Assembly: GCF_000005505.3 (NCBI RefSeq)
Contig: NC_016134.3
Span: 45,288,650-45,352,649, forward strand
Source: Brachypodium distachyon
Taxonomy: Eukaryota; Streptophyta; Magnoliopsida; Poales; Poaceae
Direction: 5' to 3'
Length of the DNA: 64,000 bases
Below the pieces are notes generated by a model that was not told the DNA's origin, ran no database searches, and saw only the letters and a program-made list of their open reading frames with translations. The translations under genes were made by a program, and so were the position numbers. Of the stretch, positions 1 through 14,911 are shown one piece after another; the stretch's first letter is position 1, and each line of letters opens with the position of its first letter.

Positions 1-169
1 CCATGATCCAGGCGCCGACGAGGCAGAGGCCGACGAAGAGGAGGATGGTCGCCGTCGCGCAGGACGACGACGACGACGACGGGCGCCGCCCTGATCCGGC
101 GACGGGGGCGCCGCTGCTGCTGATGTCCAGCGGCAGCCTCTGGTACCGGTCCCGCTCGAACAGCGGCAT
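1..169 (-). CDS. N-terminus of probable methyltransferase PMT-type, Golgi type II membrane protein (partial)
   Basis: The minus strand opens with ATG at 169 and stays open to the window edge (56 codons). It reads MPLFERDRYQRLPLD, a Ser/Gly-rich stretch, then one hydrophobic segment, ATILLFVGLCLVGAWIM. A short basic cytosolic tail followed by a single membrane anchor containing LCLVG-W-M is characteristic of plant PMT (DUF248) putative methyltransferases, which sit in the Golgi and are linked to pectin methylation. The SAM-binding domain would lie beyond the left edge, so the family call rests on the anchor alone. Any other type II membrane protein is possible. The start is the first ATG in a frame ending in that anchor. 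Confidence 0.45.
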   Translation of the reverse strand, partial: MPLFERDRYQRLPLDISSSGAPVAGSGRRPSSSSSSCATATILLFVGLCLVGAWIM

Positions 170-1870
170 CTTGTCGGTCGGTCGATCGATTCCCCCTTCG
201 ATCCTTTTTGTTTTCTCCCCAGCTAGCTCATGCGCTAGAACGATCCTCCTAGCTTAGCTTCATCAAGAAACAGAAATTAAGAACTTTCACAAACCGATTA
301 CTCCGGATTACTGGAACGTTTACATCTCAATCGGCGACGCACCTGAATGGAACAAGATCGAGGAATCCCTGGACGGCGGTGAAGGCGAGACCGACGCCGG
401 CCTCCTACCGGCAGCAAAAATATATACTACCACCAACACCAATGTCCAATGCGGGCTATTTGATCTCGACCGAGTTTGCTAAATTAATGTCGCCTTTACT
501 TTGCTTCGAGAACACTAGTATCAAAATCAAATAATCAAAGTCAAATGGATCGATCTAGCTAGCTACCCCGTTTCTATTTCCCAACAAGAAGCAATGGCTC
601 ATGCCTCGTCCATGCATGCATCTTCGTATCCTTCTTCTTTAATTGGGGGGGTGGTGGTGAAATGAGAGCTGATTCTGATTGGGTGGAGGGGAACAAAAGC
701 CTAGGAAAGCGCCAAGTGATTTCAGGAGTTCCGAAAGAGGGGCCGTCGGACCGTGAAACGAAGGACGACACTAGTCTTTCTCCGGCCTTAATTTGTGGCA
801 ACACCTTCGCCGGTGTCCGTGCATCGATCCATCCATCGGTGCCGTAGAGGATAATTTGGGCAACTTCATTTTTTTTGGCTGGAACATAGATCCTAGTTCA
901 ACGCAAGCATATGTCTCTCGGTGAGGATGTATATCGTTCCTACCCAGCTATGACTAAATGATAATTAAGCCGGACGGGACCGAACTCAAAATGCAGCGAT
1001 CGCAAATGCAGCAGTGGCACGAGGAAGAGTGGATGCATATCGGTCTTGCTGCGGCCGGCCATTGACGCGTGCAGTGGCCGGAAGCAAGCTAGCAGCTTGG
1101 AAGCCCCCGATTCAACTTTTTCGGCCAAATCTCCTGCGCTCAAGGCTAAAAATCATTTTGAAAAAGGGCGTATGTTTCTCGGTCAACTTATTTATAAATA
1201 GCTATTTCTCGGTCCATGGTCATAACCGTTCAATTAAGATTTTTTTTATCATTTATATTTATATGAATCTCGCATGAATCTCAGTGATTGGATTGGATGA
1301 TTGTTAGCGTCAACTTAGAAATAGTTATTTCTCAGCTGCCTTAGAAATAGCAAAACCGTTTTGAAAAACCCTTTCTACATCGCGTTTCATCGTTGACTCT
1401 TTAATTCCTCACCGAGATCCCTTATTCCTTCTTCGATCATTGACCGGAGCCATCGATTGCTCAATCACTGCGCCGACCATTCTCCTCGTCGTGTCGCCAA
1501 ACCGCCACTCGTCTATGTCTGTGTCTCTGTCTCTCAGTGGGAAAGGAGAAGGCAAGGTGAATGATTGAAGAAGGAAGATAGGTCGGGGGAGAAGAAGTGA
1601 CTTAATTTTGAAAAAAATTTCATTACTAGAAATTATCAAAAAGAATAGGAAAAAGATAGTCCCATCCAACAATAAAACCTGGCCGGGTTCGTCTGACAAA
1701 AATAAAACGCAAGTGAGTAAACTAAACCTAACATTCTCCTCGCTGGTGACAGTTAGAACTAAAGTGAGTAAACTAAGCAAGATTATGGTACAGAGTCAGC
1801 AATTAGCAGGTGCAAGGACTGAAATGAGTATTTTTGACTGAACGATCCTATCCATTGATAACATGTGATA
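170..1870. other. Intergenic, upstream of the PMT-like gene
   Basis: No gene is supported here. The ORFs present are short, lack recognisable motifs and do not join by splice sites. The stretch would hold the 5' UTR and promoter of the leftward gene ending at 169. The sequence is AT-rich and unremarkable. Confidence 0.5.
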
Positions 1871-1994
1871 CTTCCTCCGTCCAACAAAAGATGTCTCAAG
1901 TTTGTCAAAATTTAAATATATCTAGACATGACTCAGTGTATGGATGTATTCAAATTTAATCAAAGTTGAGACATCCTTTGTTGGACAGAGGAAG
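1871..1994. mobile_element. Stowaway-type MITE (124 bp)
   Basis: The terminal inverted repeats are CTTCCTCCGTCCAACAAAAG at the left and its near-perfect reverse complement at the right. The element is flanked by TA on both sides (1869-1870 and 1995-1996), the target site of Tc1/mariner-derived Stowaway elements. It has no coding capacity. Confidence 0.85.
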
Positions 1995-2119
1995 TACTTA
2001 ATCAGCACGGAATTTAAATAGTTGCACATTTCAAAATTATATATGTGATCTTTGTTTTAGAAATCTGCAATTGACAGCAAATTCGTACTTATTTTATTTA
2101 AACTCTATTTCTCTCTCTC

Positions 2120-2550
2120 TTTTTTGAGGGTAAGTAGGTTTCACTGTAATTCATTGGAGGGGAAATTGTACATGATAGAGAAAACGAAAAGAAGAAGAAA
2201 AGAGGGAAAAAAAGGAAGAGGGAACCCAAGGCTCCAGCAAGAAGTTCTACTCATCCATAACAGCCTCCCTGAAGAGGCAAATATCACTCTTAATTAATTA
2301 ATGATACAACCACACAGAAAGATTCCTTGTTAAAAATGTGCCAATTTCTTTCCTTCCAAATATTTGTGAAGATTCTTTGCTTTTTCCCAACCTCAGCACC
2401 TTTCTCCACCATGTTTTCAAATAATTTGATCTTGATGCAATGTCATCATGGGACCAATTTCGCAATTTTTCCTCATTTCTTTCAACCTTAAATTTCATCA
2501 TGTGCAACTTAGAAATTACTGCAGCAGCGAAATAGAACACCAAAAAAGAG
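2120..2550 (-). mobile_element. LINE remnant, 3' end of a reverse-transcriptase ORF
   Basis: On the minus strand a degraded frame reads NIWKERNWHIFN around 2330-2375. This matches the IWKERNxRIF signature near the zinc-binding tail of plant LINE reverse-transcriptase ORFs. The frame is broken by stops downstream (TAATTAATTAAG region). Only the tail is present, as expected for a 5'-truncated LINE. The left boundary, near a purine-rich tract at 2180-2230, is approximate. Confidence 0.5.
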
Positions 2551-2774
2551 TGGTAAAACGCAAATTTGTCGGTTGTTTTGTTCTACCGTTTTTTTTCCTT
2601 TTTCTTTCGTGAGTTTTTTTTCCTTTGTTCAGTTGTCGTAGTGTCTTGTGTCAGTGAAAGCCTGATTGTAACAGATTTTCCGTCGTCCATTCCTTCCTTC
2701 CCTTTCCCCAAACACGCGGACCAACGAACTACCCCAAAACCCTTCTTCCTTCTCCCCCCGCCGCCGGCGCCGAC

Positions 2775-5700
2775 ATGGCCGTCCACCACCACCTCCTCCG
2801 CCGCGGGCTCGCCGGCGGGTCCCCCCTCAGCCCTCTCCGCGGCCTCTTCCTCGTATCCCAGGTACGCATGACCAGCTGCTCCCGCCCTCGTCCATCACTC
2901 CACGCTGACGCGTCGGTTCCTGACCCCTTCTTGGCCTTCCCTCCTCGAAGGAGCTCGGGCGGCGTCAGGCGAGCTCGGCGGCGGCGGGGGATGCGGCGGC
3001 TGAGCTGAGGGGCGCGCGGGAGGACGTCAGGCAGCTGCTTAAGGACAAGCACTGCCACCCCATCCTGGTATCGTACACACACACACAATCTTGCAATTTT
3101 TCATGGAAGAACGATCGCACGTTTTAAGCTTATTCGAGTTCGAGCAGAGGAATGTCCGCGTTGGGCTTAAGAATAAAGATTATCTTCTGTCAGTTCAGAA
3201 ATTTTGGTCACTTATGGTTTGCTATATGCTTAGTTCACTTACTTAATATGCTTGTTATACAAGAGGAGGATGCTGTGAGTACTTATTGGGGCTGGGTGAA
3301 CTAGTCTGTAGCATGTCCAATGCACAACTTTAATCCACTTGCTGTTCTTTGTTGTATGTGGATGGTCCCTGGTTTTGCATTTTCTTGATCCAACGTTAAA
3401 ACTGATGCACTCTCTCCAGATGCCTCTGTATGGCATTGTTTCCTGAACTGCTTCTGGTTTCAGGTTCGGTTGGGTTGGCACGACTCTGGCACTTATGACA
3501 AGAACATTAGCGAGTGGCCAAAGTGTGGTGGAGCGAATGGCAGCCTGAGATTTGAAATCGAGTTAAAGCATGCCGCTAATGCTGGTAGTGCTTCTCCCCC
3601 TCTTGTAATCTTTTGCTTCATATGATCAAGGGATGGTTCTTAGACTAATTGTACTGCAGGCCTTGTGAATGCTCTGAAGCTGGTTCAAACCATCAAGGAC
3701 AAATATGCCGGTGTCACTTATGCAGATCTGTTTCAGCTTGCCAGTGCTACTGCCATTGAGGTCCTTCATGGCGCTTCAACCTACTGATGATGATCATCAT
3801 AAAATGTTCTTTCTTTATATTAGCAATGATGTGATTGAATTGATTTCTCTCTTTTCAGGAAGCTGGTGGCCCCAAAATCCCCATGATCTATGGAAGGGTT
3901 GATGTTTCTGCCCCTGAACAGTGCCCACCAGAGGGGAGACTCCCTGGTTAGTAACTAGTATCTATAACCCAACTTACTCTATACGCCAATTTAGCTTATC
4001 TGGACATCTGTGTCTAGAGCTAGAATTTTACACTGCACCTTTAGTTCCATATGATATAATTTCTTCATCATATACTAACAAGATCTCAGTGATGGAAGCT
4101 ATGAATAATTATCTCGCAAACTTAAATGGATCACCGACCAAAACATTAACTAACAACCTCTCATCAAATTTGGACTGTGTTGTTTCCTAATTCCTGTGCT
4201 ACTTCTCTCTGCTAGGTTCCTAAAATATTAGTATAAACTTTGATGAGAACAGTACGGATACATGATGGACCTTCATTGTTCACGTGAAGGAAAATATACT
4301 CCCTCCGTTCCATAATTCTTGTCGAAATATTACATGTATCTAGACACTTTTTAGGAATAGATACATCCATTTTTGGTCAAATTTGAGACAAGAATTATGG
4401 AACGAAGGGAGTATTTAGCTAAAACATGTATTAAAAATTATCGCTATTCTTTATTCCATTTATTCATCTGTTTGATATAAACTTATGAGCTACCACATGC
4501 AATGTTTTAGAACTACCTCGTGGAGGTAATCTGCTTCAGGCTGACATGCCTCCTTGAGGATATCACCTGTATATAGGTGTTCATTTATCTGTAAGGTGCA
4601 CTTTGGTGCACCCTATTCGAACACTAACAGAACATATTGATGCCATACCAACATCAACCTTGTAAAAAAAATGGACTACAGTGTTACATTTTTTATGCAT
4701 GTTAGTGCTATAATATATTTTATGGTAGATTTAGTTATCAGCAACCAGCATTACTTACATGGTTATATTTATACTTTGCCACCATTCCAGCTGCTGGTCC
4801 GCCTTCACCTGCTGAACATTTGCGGGAAGTATTCTACAGAATGGGCCTGAATGACAAGGTATGCAAAGACTGCTTTATTCCACCTTTTAACTATTCTGTA
4901 GGAGTACAAGATAATTCTGCATTTTCTTGTCTCATTTGTTTTGTGATGTGTAGGAAATTGTTGCATTGTCAGGAGCACACACACTTGGACGGTCAAGACC
5001 AGAGCGCAGTGGCTGGGGTAAACCAGAAACAAAATACACTGTACGTAAATTACTGCTGTAGCTCATTGTTCTCATTTTTTTCTTTGGACATGCTCATTGT
5101 TCTCATTCAAAAGATGCCTTATTTATTAAAACATTTGTCAGAGCACTAGCTGAATGACGCATGCACTGCTAGAGTAACAGAAGTAATAAATATAAATTAT
5201 GAATAATCCAACCACGTGGCATGATTGCCATTCAAATCCGACGGTTTCAAAATTAATTTACACTTACTTAGAAATGAAAAGGCTGGAAAATATTTAGATT
5301 TTTTGATAAAAGTTAAGCAGCACTTCATTAGTTCCTTGCATATACACATCCTGCAAAAGCACGCTTACAGATTGCTATTTCGTGCTACGTGCTGCCAATG
5401 CATTTATTTTCATTCGGACAAGAAATTGTCATGTGTTTTCTTTCCATGATTCACAAGAACAAACATAAGACATATTTTATTCGTGTACACCGCTAGTGGC
5501 ATTTATCAATATTATTGTGTGTCTTCAACAGTGAATGAGCTATATGAAAATGAACTATATTCCTGTCACCATCACTAACTTCTCTACTACAGAGCTTATC
5601 TTTTTACAAATATGTTCTTGTCGGTAGTACTTAGTACCATTATGTTCTCACTGAAGAATGTTGTGAATGGTATATCATATTGTTCGCGTAATTGATTGCT

Positions 5701-6246
5701 GTACTTGACTTGCCAGAAAAACGGGCCTGGTGCAACTGGTGGGCAATCTTGGACATCTCAGTGGCTCAAGTTTGACAACAGCTATTTCAAGGTAAGATGC
5801 CTTATTTGCTATATGCTATAGTAATACCTGCAATTATGTTAACAGCTAAATAATACACATAAATTTTTCAGGATGTTAAAGAGCGACGAGATGAGGACCT
5901 TCTAGTTCTGCCTACAGATGCTGTGCTCTTTGAGGACCCATCATTTAAGGTTAGTGATGATTCTCATATTACAAAATGAACTGCACATATTTAGCTGATT
6001 CTCTGAACTGTATTTCGTGTGTTGCCATGCTTGAAGATTTATGCTGAAAGGTATGCTGAGGATCAGGATACATTTTTTGAAGACTATGCTGAAGCTCATG
6101 CTAAATTGAGTAATCTCGGGTCTAAGTTTGATCCTCCGAAGGTAAATGAGATTAAAAGAAATGATTCCTTAGAGCTAGGAAAACATGCTATAAGTTCATG
6201 CCGACATGCTTACATTGAAATTATGCAGGGTATATCACTGGACTAG
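2775..6246 (+). CDS. APX: Ascorbate peroxidase, organellar type (314 aa)
   Basis: Eleven exons with GT-AG borders join in phase: 2775-2861, 2951-3067, 3464-3584, 3660-3760, 3859-3946, 4791-4858, 4954-5040, 5717-5791, 5872-5949, 6037-6141, 6229-6246. The enzyme reduces H2O2 to water with ascorbate (class I haem peroxidase). The distal site [12 protein letters not shown] holds Arg70, Trp73 and His74; the proximal site [15 protein letters not shown] holds His203. [13 protein letters not shown] and the C-terminal GISLD match grass APX proteins of the OsAPX5/6 group. The N-terminus, with Arg, Ser and Ala but few acids before about residue 45, looks like an organellar presequence; mitochondrion or plastid cannot be decided here. 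No C-terminal membrane anchor is seen, so it should be soluble. It converges with the ALDH3 gene. The last exon encodes only five residues and the stop. Confidence 0.95.
4299..4411. mobile_element. Stowaway MITE in APX intron 5
   Basis: The 113-bp element begins CTCCCTCCGTTCCATAATTC, ends with the inverted copy GAATTATGGAACGAAGGGAG, and is flanked by TA. It lies in the 844-bp intron between exons 5 and 6 of the ascorbate peroxidase gene. The interior (GTCGAAATATTACATGTATC) is shared with the element at 33029. Confidence 0.9.
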
Positions 6247-6526
6247 CTGACATCAACTACTGATGAACTGCATTTCTTGCAATAAATTTTGAAGCATATG
6301 GTCATGGAGCTTGGTTCTGGTTTTATGACCGCTCCAACATATTGGATCAACGAGAGCAGTATTTTGAGCTGTGTGCACCACTACGAGAAATAAAAGCAGC
6401 ATTGAACAATTCCAGCACCAAAGATTTGTTACATTTAAGATACTTGTTGTACGGTACTGTATCGAGATCCTACATGGTGGTGATAAAAAAAAAATCAAGC
6501 AGTTGGTCTTTCACTCTTGTGTGATA

Positions 6527-6607
6527 TTCCTCAGTCCCAAAATAAGTGACGTGGATTTGTATAGATTGTTATACAAATTCACGTCACTTATTTTGGGACG
6601 GAGGGAG
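6527..6607. mobile_element. Stowaway MITE, near-perfect 81-bp hairpin between convergent genes
   Basis: TA-flanked element whose arms (CCCAAAATAAGTGACGTG and CACGTCACTTATTTTGGGAC) pair over almost the whole length, leaving a small loop around TATAGATTGTTATA. It sits between the APX stop (6246) and the ALDH3 stop (6715), so it could fall in the 3' UTR of either or both transcripts. Confidence 0.85.
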
Positions 6608-6714
6608 TACTTTGGAACAGAATTGAACCTGACCCACTATCAGATTTCTAGCTTTTGTTCACATGTAGATTTCACTGGATTTTACATATACCATACTGAA
6701 GATACCAGCTATTG

Positions 6715-11350
<4,636 letters not shown>

Positions 11351-12275
11351 GCTCTTGCGCGCCTAGTAATTAACCGGGTTAAAGCAAATTAATCAAGCCT
11401 GGTTAGCAAGCAGCTAGAGCTTGGTTTTGTTTGTTTTGTTTGTTTGCAGGAATGGAGGAAGGTTTGTTGTGGCAAAGGGCCGGCGCGGTGTACATATAGG
11501 TGTGTGCGCTCGCGCCATAATTTTTTTGTTTTGTTTTGAGGCCATAATGGTACTAATATTTTGATGGCAGTTCAGTGGAGTTCAATTGGTCGTGTTGTTT
11601 TGGACTAATCGTTTTAATTTGCCCTCTCCATCGAATTAATTTGGTCCACGAAGCCTTAATTAGATGCCCTAAAAATGTGGAGTACGTAGTACTACTACGA
11701 CTAGTCTACTGATTAAACTTTTTTTTAGGGAGGCTACTGATTAAACTTAATTGATCGCTTAAGCTTAAGCTTAATCTTGTACATCCTCCCACCTCTCTCA
11801 CATTTGTTCGGGCCATGAATGTGCACTCCTCTCCTCGGTCAATCCTGATTGAGCATGGACATAATCCGTTCGAGGTCTCTCTGTTTTTTTTTTCCTCACA
11901 GCATCCAGCTCTCTCTCCTTTGTCAGAAGACAATAATACATCCGTAATCAAAAAGGGAAAGTATCGAACCTTGACTAACCACAAGCTGCTTAAGCTGTTA
12001 TTTTTTTTTTCGAGAACAAGCTGCCTTTTTTTTTTTTGTTGAGAAACCGAGAACAAGGTGCTTAAGCTGCTATCAGGCCGTGGGCGTCCAGTAAGCTGAT
12101 TAGATGGGCTGGGATTTGCGCCGGCCTCGGGGCCCATGTCTACTTACCAAAAAAAGATCGCATACCGATTTCGACTCGGGGACGGCCCTCCGAGCCCAGG
12201 TCGGCCTCCCCAGCCCAATATAATCCCCGCCCGCCCGCCCCCAATCGATCCTCAAACTCAAATCCATCATCAGCC
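11351..12275. other. Divergent promoter region between ALDH3 (minus) and the NAC gene (plus)
   Basis: About 0.9 kb separates the two start codons, so both 5' regions and promoters must lie here. It contains T-rich runs near 11890 and 12000-12040 and a run of C-rich sequence before 12245. I see no other gene; the open frames are low-complexity. Confidence 0.5.
12219..12224 (+). promoter_or_regulatory. Possible TATA element of the NAC gene
   Basis: TATAAT in CAGCCCAATATAATCCCCGC lies about 55 bases upstream of the ATG at 12276, followed by a C-rich leader. The position is close for a TATA box and would give a very short leader. It is a weak call made from sequence alone. Confidence 0.3.
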
Positions 12276-13643
12276 ATGGCCATCAAGAACAAGAACAGGA
12301 AGAAACGAGCTTCCAACGCCGCCTCCGTGGCGCCGCCGGCCATGGCGGTGGCCATCCCGCCTCCGCCGAAGCCCGCCGCGAACCCTCTGCAGCCTCCCCC
12401 GCTCCCCCCGGGCGTCTACTTCTCCCCGACGCGTGACGAGAGCGTGGGCATCCTCAACCGCTGGATCGCGGGCGAGCCGCTGCACGACACCCTGGGCTTC
12501 GTCTTCGTGGAGGACATCTACGGCTCCGGCCCCGAGGAGCTGCGGCGGCGGTACCCGCCCGCCTGCGTCCGCGGGCGGAAGCACTCGTGGTGGTTCCTCA
12601 GCCAGACCAAGTTCCAGTCCTCCAAGCAACCCCCTTCCGGTGTCCGGCGCCGCGCCGACCGCCGCGTGGCCACGGGCGGGTACTGGCGCCTGGAGCAGAG
12701 CCGCAAGGAGATCCCCGTGGCCGGCGGCGTCAAGAACTGCTTCGGCTTCTACCTCGGGCCCCCCGGCGGCGGCAAGCGGAACAAGACGCCGTGGCTCGTC
12801 GAGGAGTTCACCAGCGCGCTCGATGATGGCACGGGGAAGGGTGGCGTGCCGGCGCTCTACCGCCTCTACGTCACCCCGCGGGCGTCCAACGATGATGTCA
12901 GGGGCATCTTTGGGGAGGACGGCATCGAGTGCGTCCGCGGGGTGAAGAGGCCCATGCGGGTCGTCGTCCCGGCCCACTTGTTCGACGCCGTCGCCGGCCT
13001 GCTTCCGCCCGGGAGGGTCCGCTATCGTGCCCCGGCCCAGCAACATCCTCCACCGCCTCCGCCTCCGCCGCCGGCGGCTCTTCTGGATTACGAGCAGCAG
13101 GGGCAGTTCTTCTCGGGGGCCGGCGTTCTTCCTGGTCAGTACGACTACGAGCAGCAGTTCTGGGGGGTGGCGCCGCCGTCAGAGGGGGTTCTTCTTGGCC
13201 AGTACGACCAGCAGTTCTGGGGGTTTCGGCCGCCGCCGCCGCCGCCGCCTGCATCCCCGGACCTGTTCCATGAGGTGCCGGCGGGCGATCATGGTCTCTA
13301 CGGCGAGCAGTTCTTCTCGGAGAACGCGCCGCCGCCGCCGCCGCCTCCGCCTACATCGCCGGGCCCATTCCATGAGATTCCGGCGGGCGGTCTTGAGCAG
13401 CATGACGACCAGATGTTCTCGGGGACCGCGCCGCCGCCTCCTCCTCCGCCGGAATCGCCGGGCCTGTACCTCGAGATCTCGGGGGACAACATGAGCGTGA
13501 CCATGGACGAACTCTTACAGCTGATCGACGAGAAGCCCGCGGAAGAAGCAGAGAAGCCGGCGGAGGAGGCAGAGGCGGATCAGGAGTGGGACTCTTTTGT
13601 GACCATTGTTGATGATTTCGAGAGATTCTCCCAGAATGATTGA
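12276..13643 (+). CDS. Divergent NAC-domain transcription factor with proline-rich C-terminal repeats (455 aa, intronless)
   Basis: A single ORF starts MAIKNKNRKKR (basic, possible nuclear signal). Residues about 43-182 follow the NAC order. LPPGVYFSPTRDESV stands in for LPPGFRFxPTDEELV, followed by FVFVEDIYGSGPEELRRRYP, then HSWWFLSQTKF and GGYWRLEQS (NAC subdomain C), VKNCFGFYLG, and KTPWLVEEF (subdomain D). NAC proteins bind DNA as dimers, but the acidic dimer-interface motif here is weak. After a second conserved-looking block (VPALYRLYVTPRASNDDVR... to about 250) comes a C-terminal region with repeated units: poly-Pro (7-9), xSPxxFHE(I/V)PAG, and (Y/D)xxQ(F/M)F(S/W). The last 40 residues are acidic with EWDSF and FERF, like an activation domain. 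Most NAC genes have introns; this one does not. It may be a member of a rapidly expanding grass NAC subgroup or a retrocopy. Confidence 0.82.
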   Translation: MAIKNKNRKKRASNAASVAPPAMAVAIPPPPKPAANPLQPPPLPPGVYFSPTRDESVGILNRWIAGEPLHDTLGFVFVEDIYGSGPEELRRRYPPACVRGRKHSWWFLSQTKFQSSKQPPSGVRRRADRRVATGGYWRLEQSRKEIPVAGGVKNCFGFYLGPPGGGKRNKTPWLVEEFTSALDDGTGKGGVPALYRLYVTPRASNDDVRGIFGEDGIECVRGVKRPMRVVVPAHLFDAVAGLLPPGRVRYRAPAQQHPPPPPPPPPAALLDYEQQGQFFSGAGVLPGQYDYEQQFWGVAPPSEGVLLGQYDQQFWGFRPPPPPPPASPDLFHEVPAGDHGLYGEQFFSENAPPPPPPPPTSPGPFHEIPAGGLEQHDDQMFSGTAPPPPPPPESPGLYLEISGDNMSVTMDELLQLIDEKPAEEAEKPAEEAEADQEWDSFVTIVDDFERFSQND

Positions 13644-14116
13644 TTTACTAGCATGACACCTTATTTCTGACCCATACTTGGACTGAGATCGAGGATTCGG
13701 GATCGCCCTGCTTGAGATGAATCTCTGAATGACTTTTAATTGTTCTTACATGTAGTAGTAGCCAACTAGCCGTTGGATGGTTCTTTAGTTTGTTGCAGTT
13801 AGCTTAATTGTTAGTTACACTGCTATATTGTGGATTAGTTGTCCTGTGATTGTTTGTACTGCAAAGATTGGATGAAAATGTTGATTTTAGTACCTCTGTT
13901 TCGAATTTCTTGGAGTCAGTTTTACTTGAAGATGGGTGCAGAAGAAATTTACATGATGAATTATTGATTTAAGAACAGTTTAAACAGAACAAATTAGGGT
14001 AGCCACTGCTTCATCAGTTTCCAATTATAAAGTCTCCTTCGGAATTCCTGCAATTAATCCAGTTCTGGTTTATTTGCAAATTACTGATGTGTAAACAATC
14101 ATTCCACATTCTCTAG
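13644..14116. other. Intergenic between convergent NAC and aspartic protease genes
   Basis: This holds the 3' flank of the NAC gene. It has no ORF with recognisable content. A one-ended Stowaway-like remnant (GTACCTCTGTTTCGAATTTC) lies near 13890. Confidence 0.4.
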
Positions 14117-14675
14117 ACGGTCCATAAAAGAGCTGAAATAAGCATATTAAACCTGTTATCACTATACAACAACTTAGACGCAGAATCGAAGGCATATCGC
14201 CTATGTTGGTTTCCATGGATGTCACCTACAGCAGTCCAGATTGCCTTAATTGCATGAAACATAGGCACGTTTCATAAAAATGCAATAATTGTATTTCATA
14301 TGTGCATGGTGACGATTACATTTACAATCACAGGTCATGGATTCACCCCATTAGAATTCATTTTCTCTTTTCTATATATGTTCCTAACTTTGTGTAGAGC
14401 CTGTCAGGGATGATCATCTTACAATTGGTCCATAAAACAGACCAAGTATGCATATTATTATTACCAACCATTATGTCCGTTATCACTATGCCACAGATGA
14501 AAAACTGAAGAGACAAGTGTATAAATGATTTCAGATTCAGAGCAGAATAATAACATCGGCATTTCATCGGGACAGGATAATAATAACATTTCATATGGGT
14601 CTGCGCGATGATTACAGATTATTAGATCTCTCTTTTCTAAAGAATATACATGTTCCTAAACTTTGTGTAGAGCCT
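14117..14675. repeat. Local tandem duplication (about 290 bp, diverged)
   Basis: Two neighbouring copies, about 14117-14403 and 14425-14675, share landmarks in the same order: GGTCCATAAAA, CATATTA, GTTATCACTAT, CATTTCATATG, CGATTACA and a closing GTTCCTAA(A)CTTTGTGTAGAGCCT. The region lies just beyond the aspartic protease stop (14912, minus strand) and may include its 3' UTR. Confidence 0.6.
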
Positions 14676-14911
14676 CCCTCCTTGGGTTGATGATCCTTTT
14701 TGTCCTCTCATCAACCTAATGGCCTCTTCCCCTTGCTAAATCACTCTTTGTTTGAACGGTAGTTAGCTGCACACTCTTCGTTCTGAATACCAATGATGCC
14801 GGGGAACTGAGGCCAACAATAACCTTCTTCGAATCCGTGAATGGTATTTTCGCTGTTCGAATAAATAGAGAGGGATTAAGGGTATATATGTTCAGGTGTG
14901 TTAAATGATCA

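Noticed and set aside
12270..13046. 258-codon ORF on the minus strand
   Set aside because: It is antisense to the NAC gene and exists only because the GC-rich coding strand has few stops in the opposite frame.
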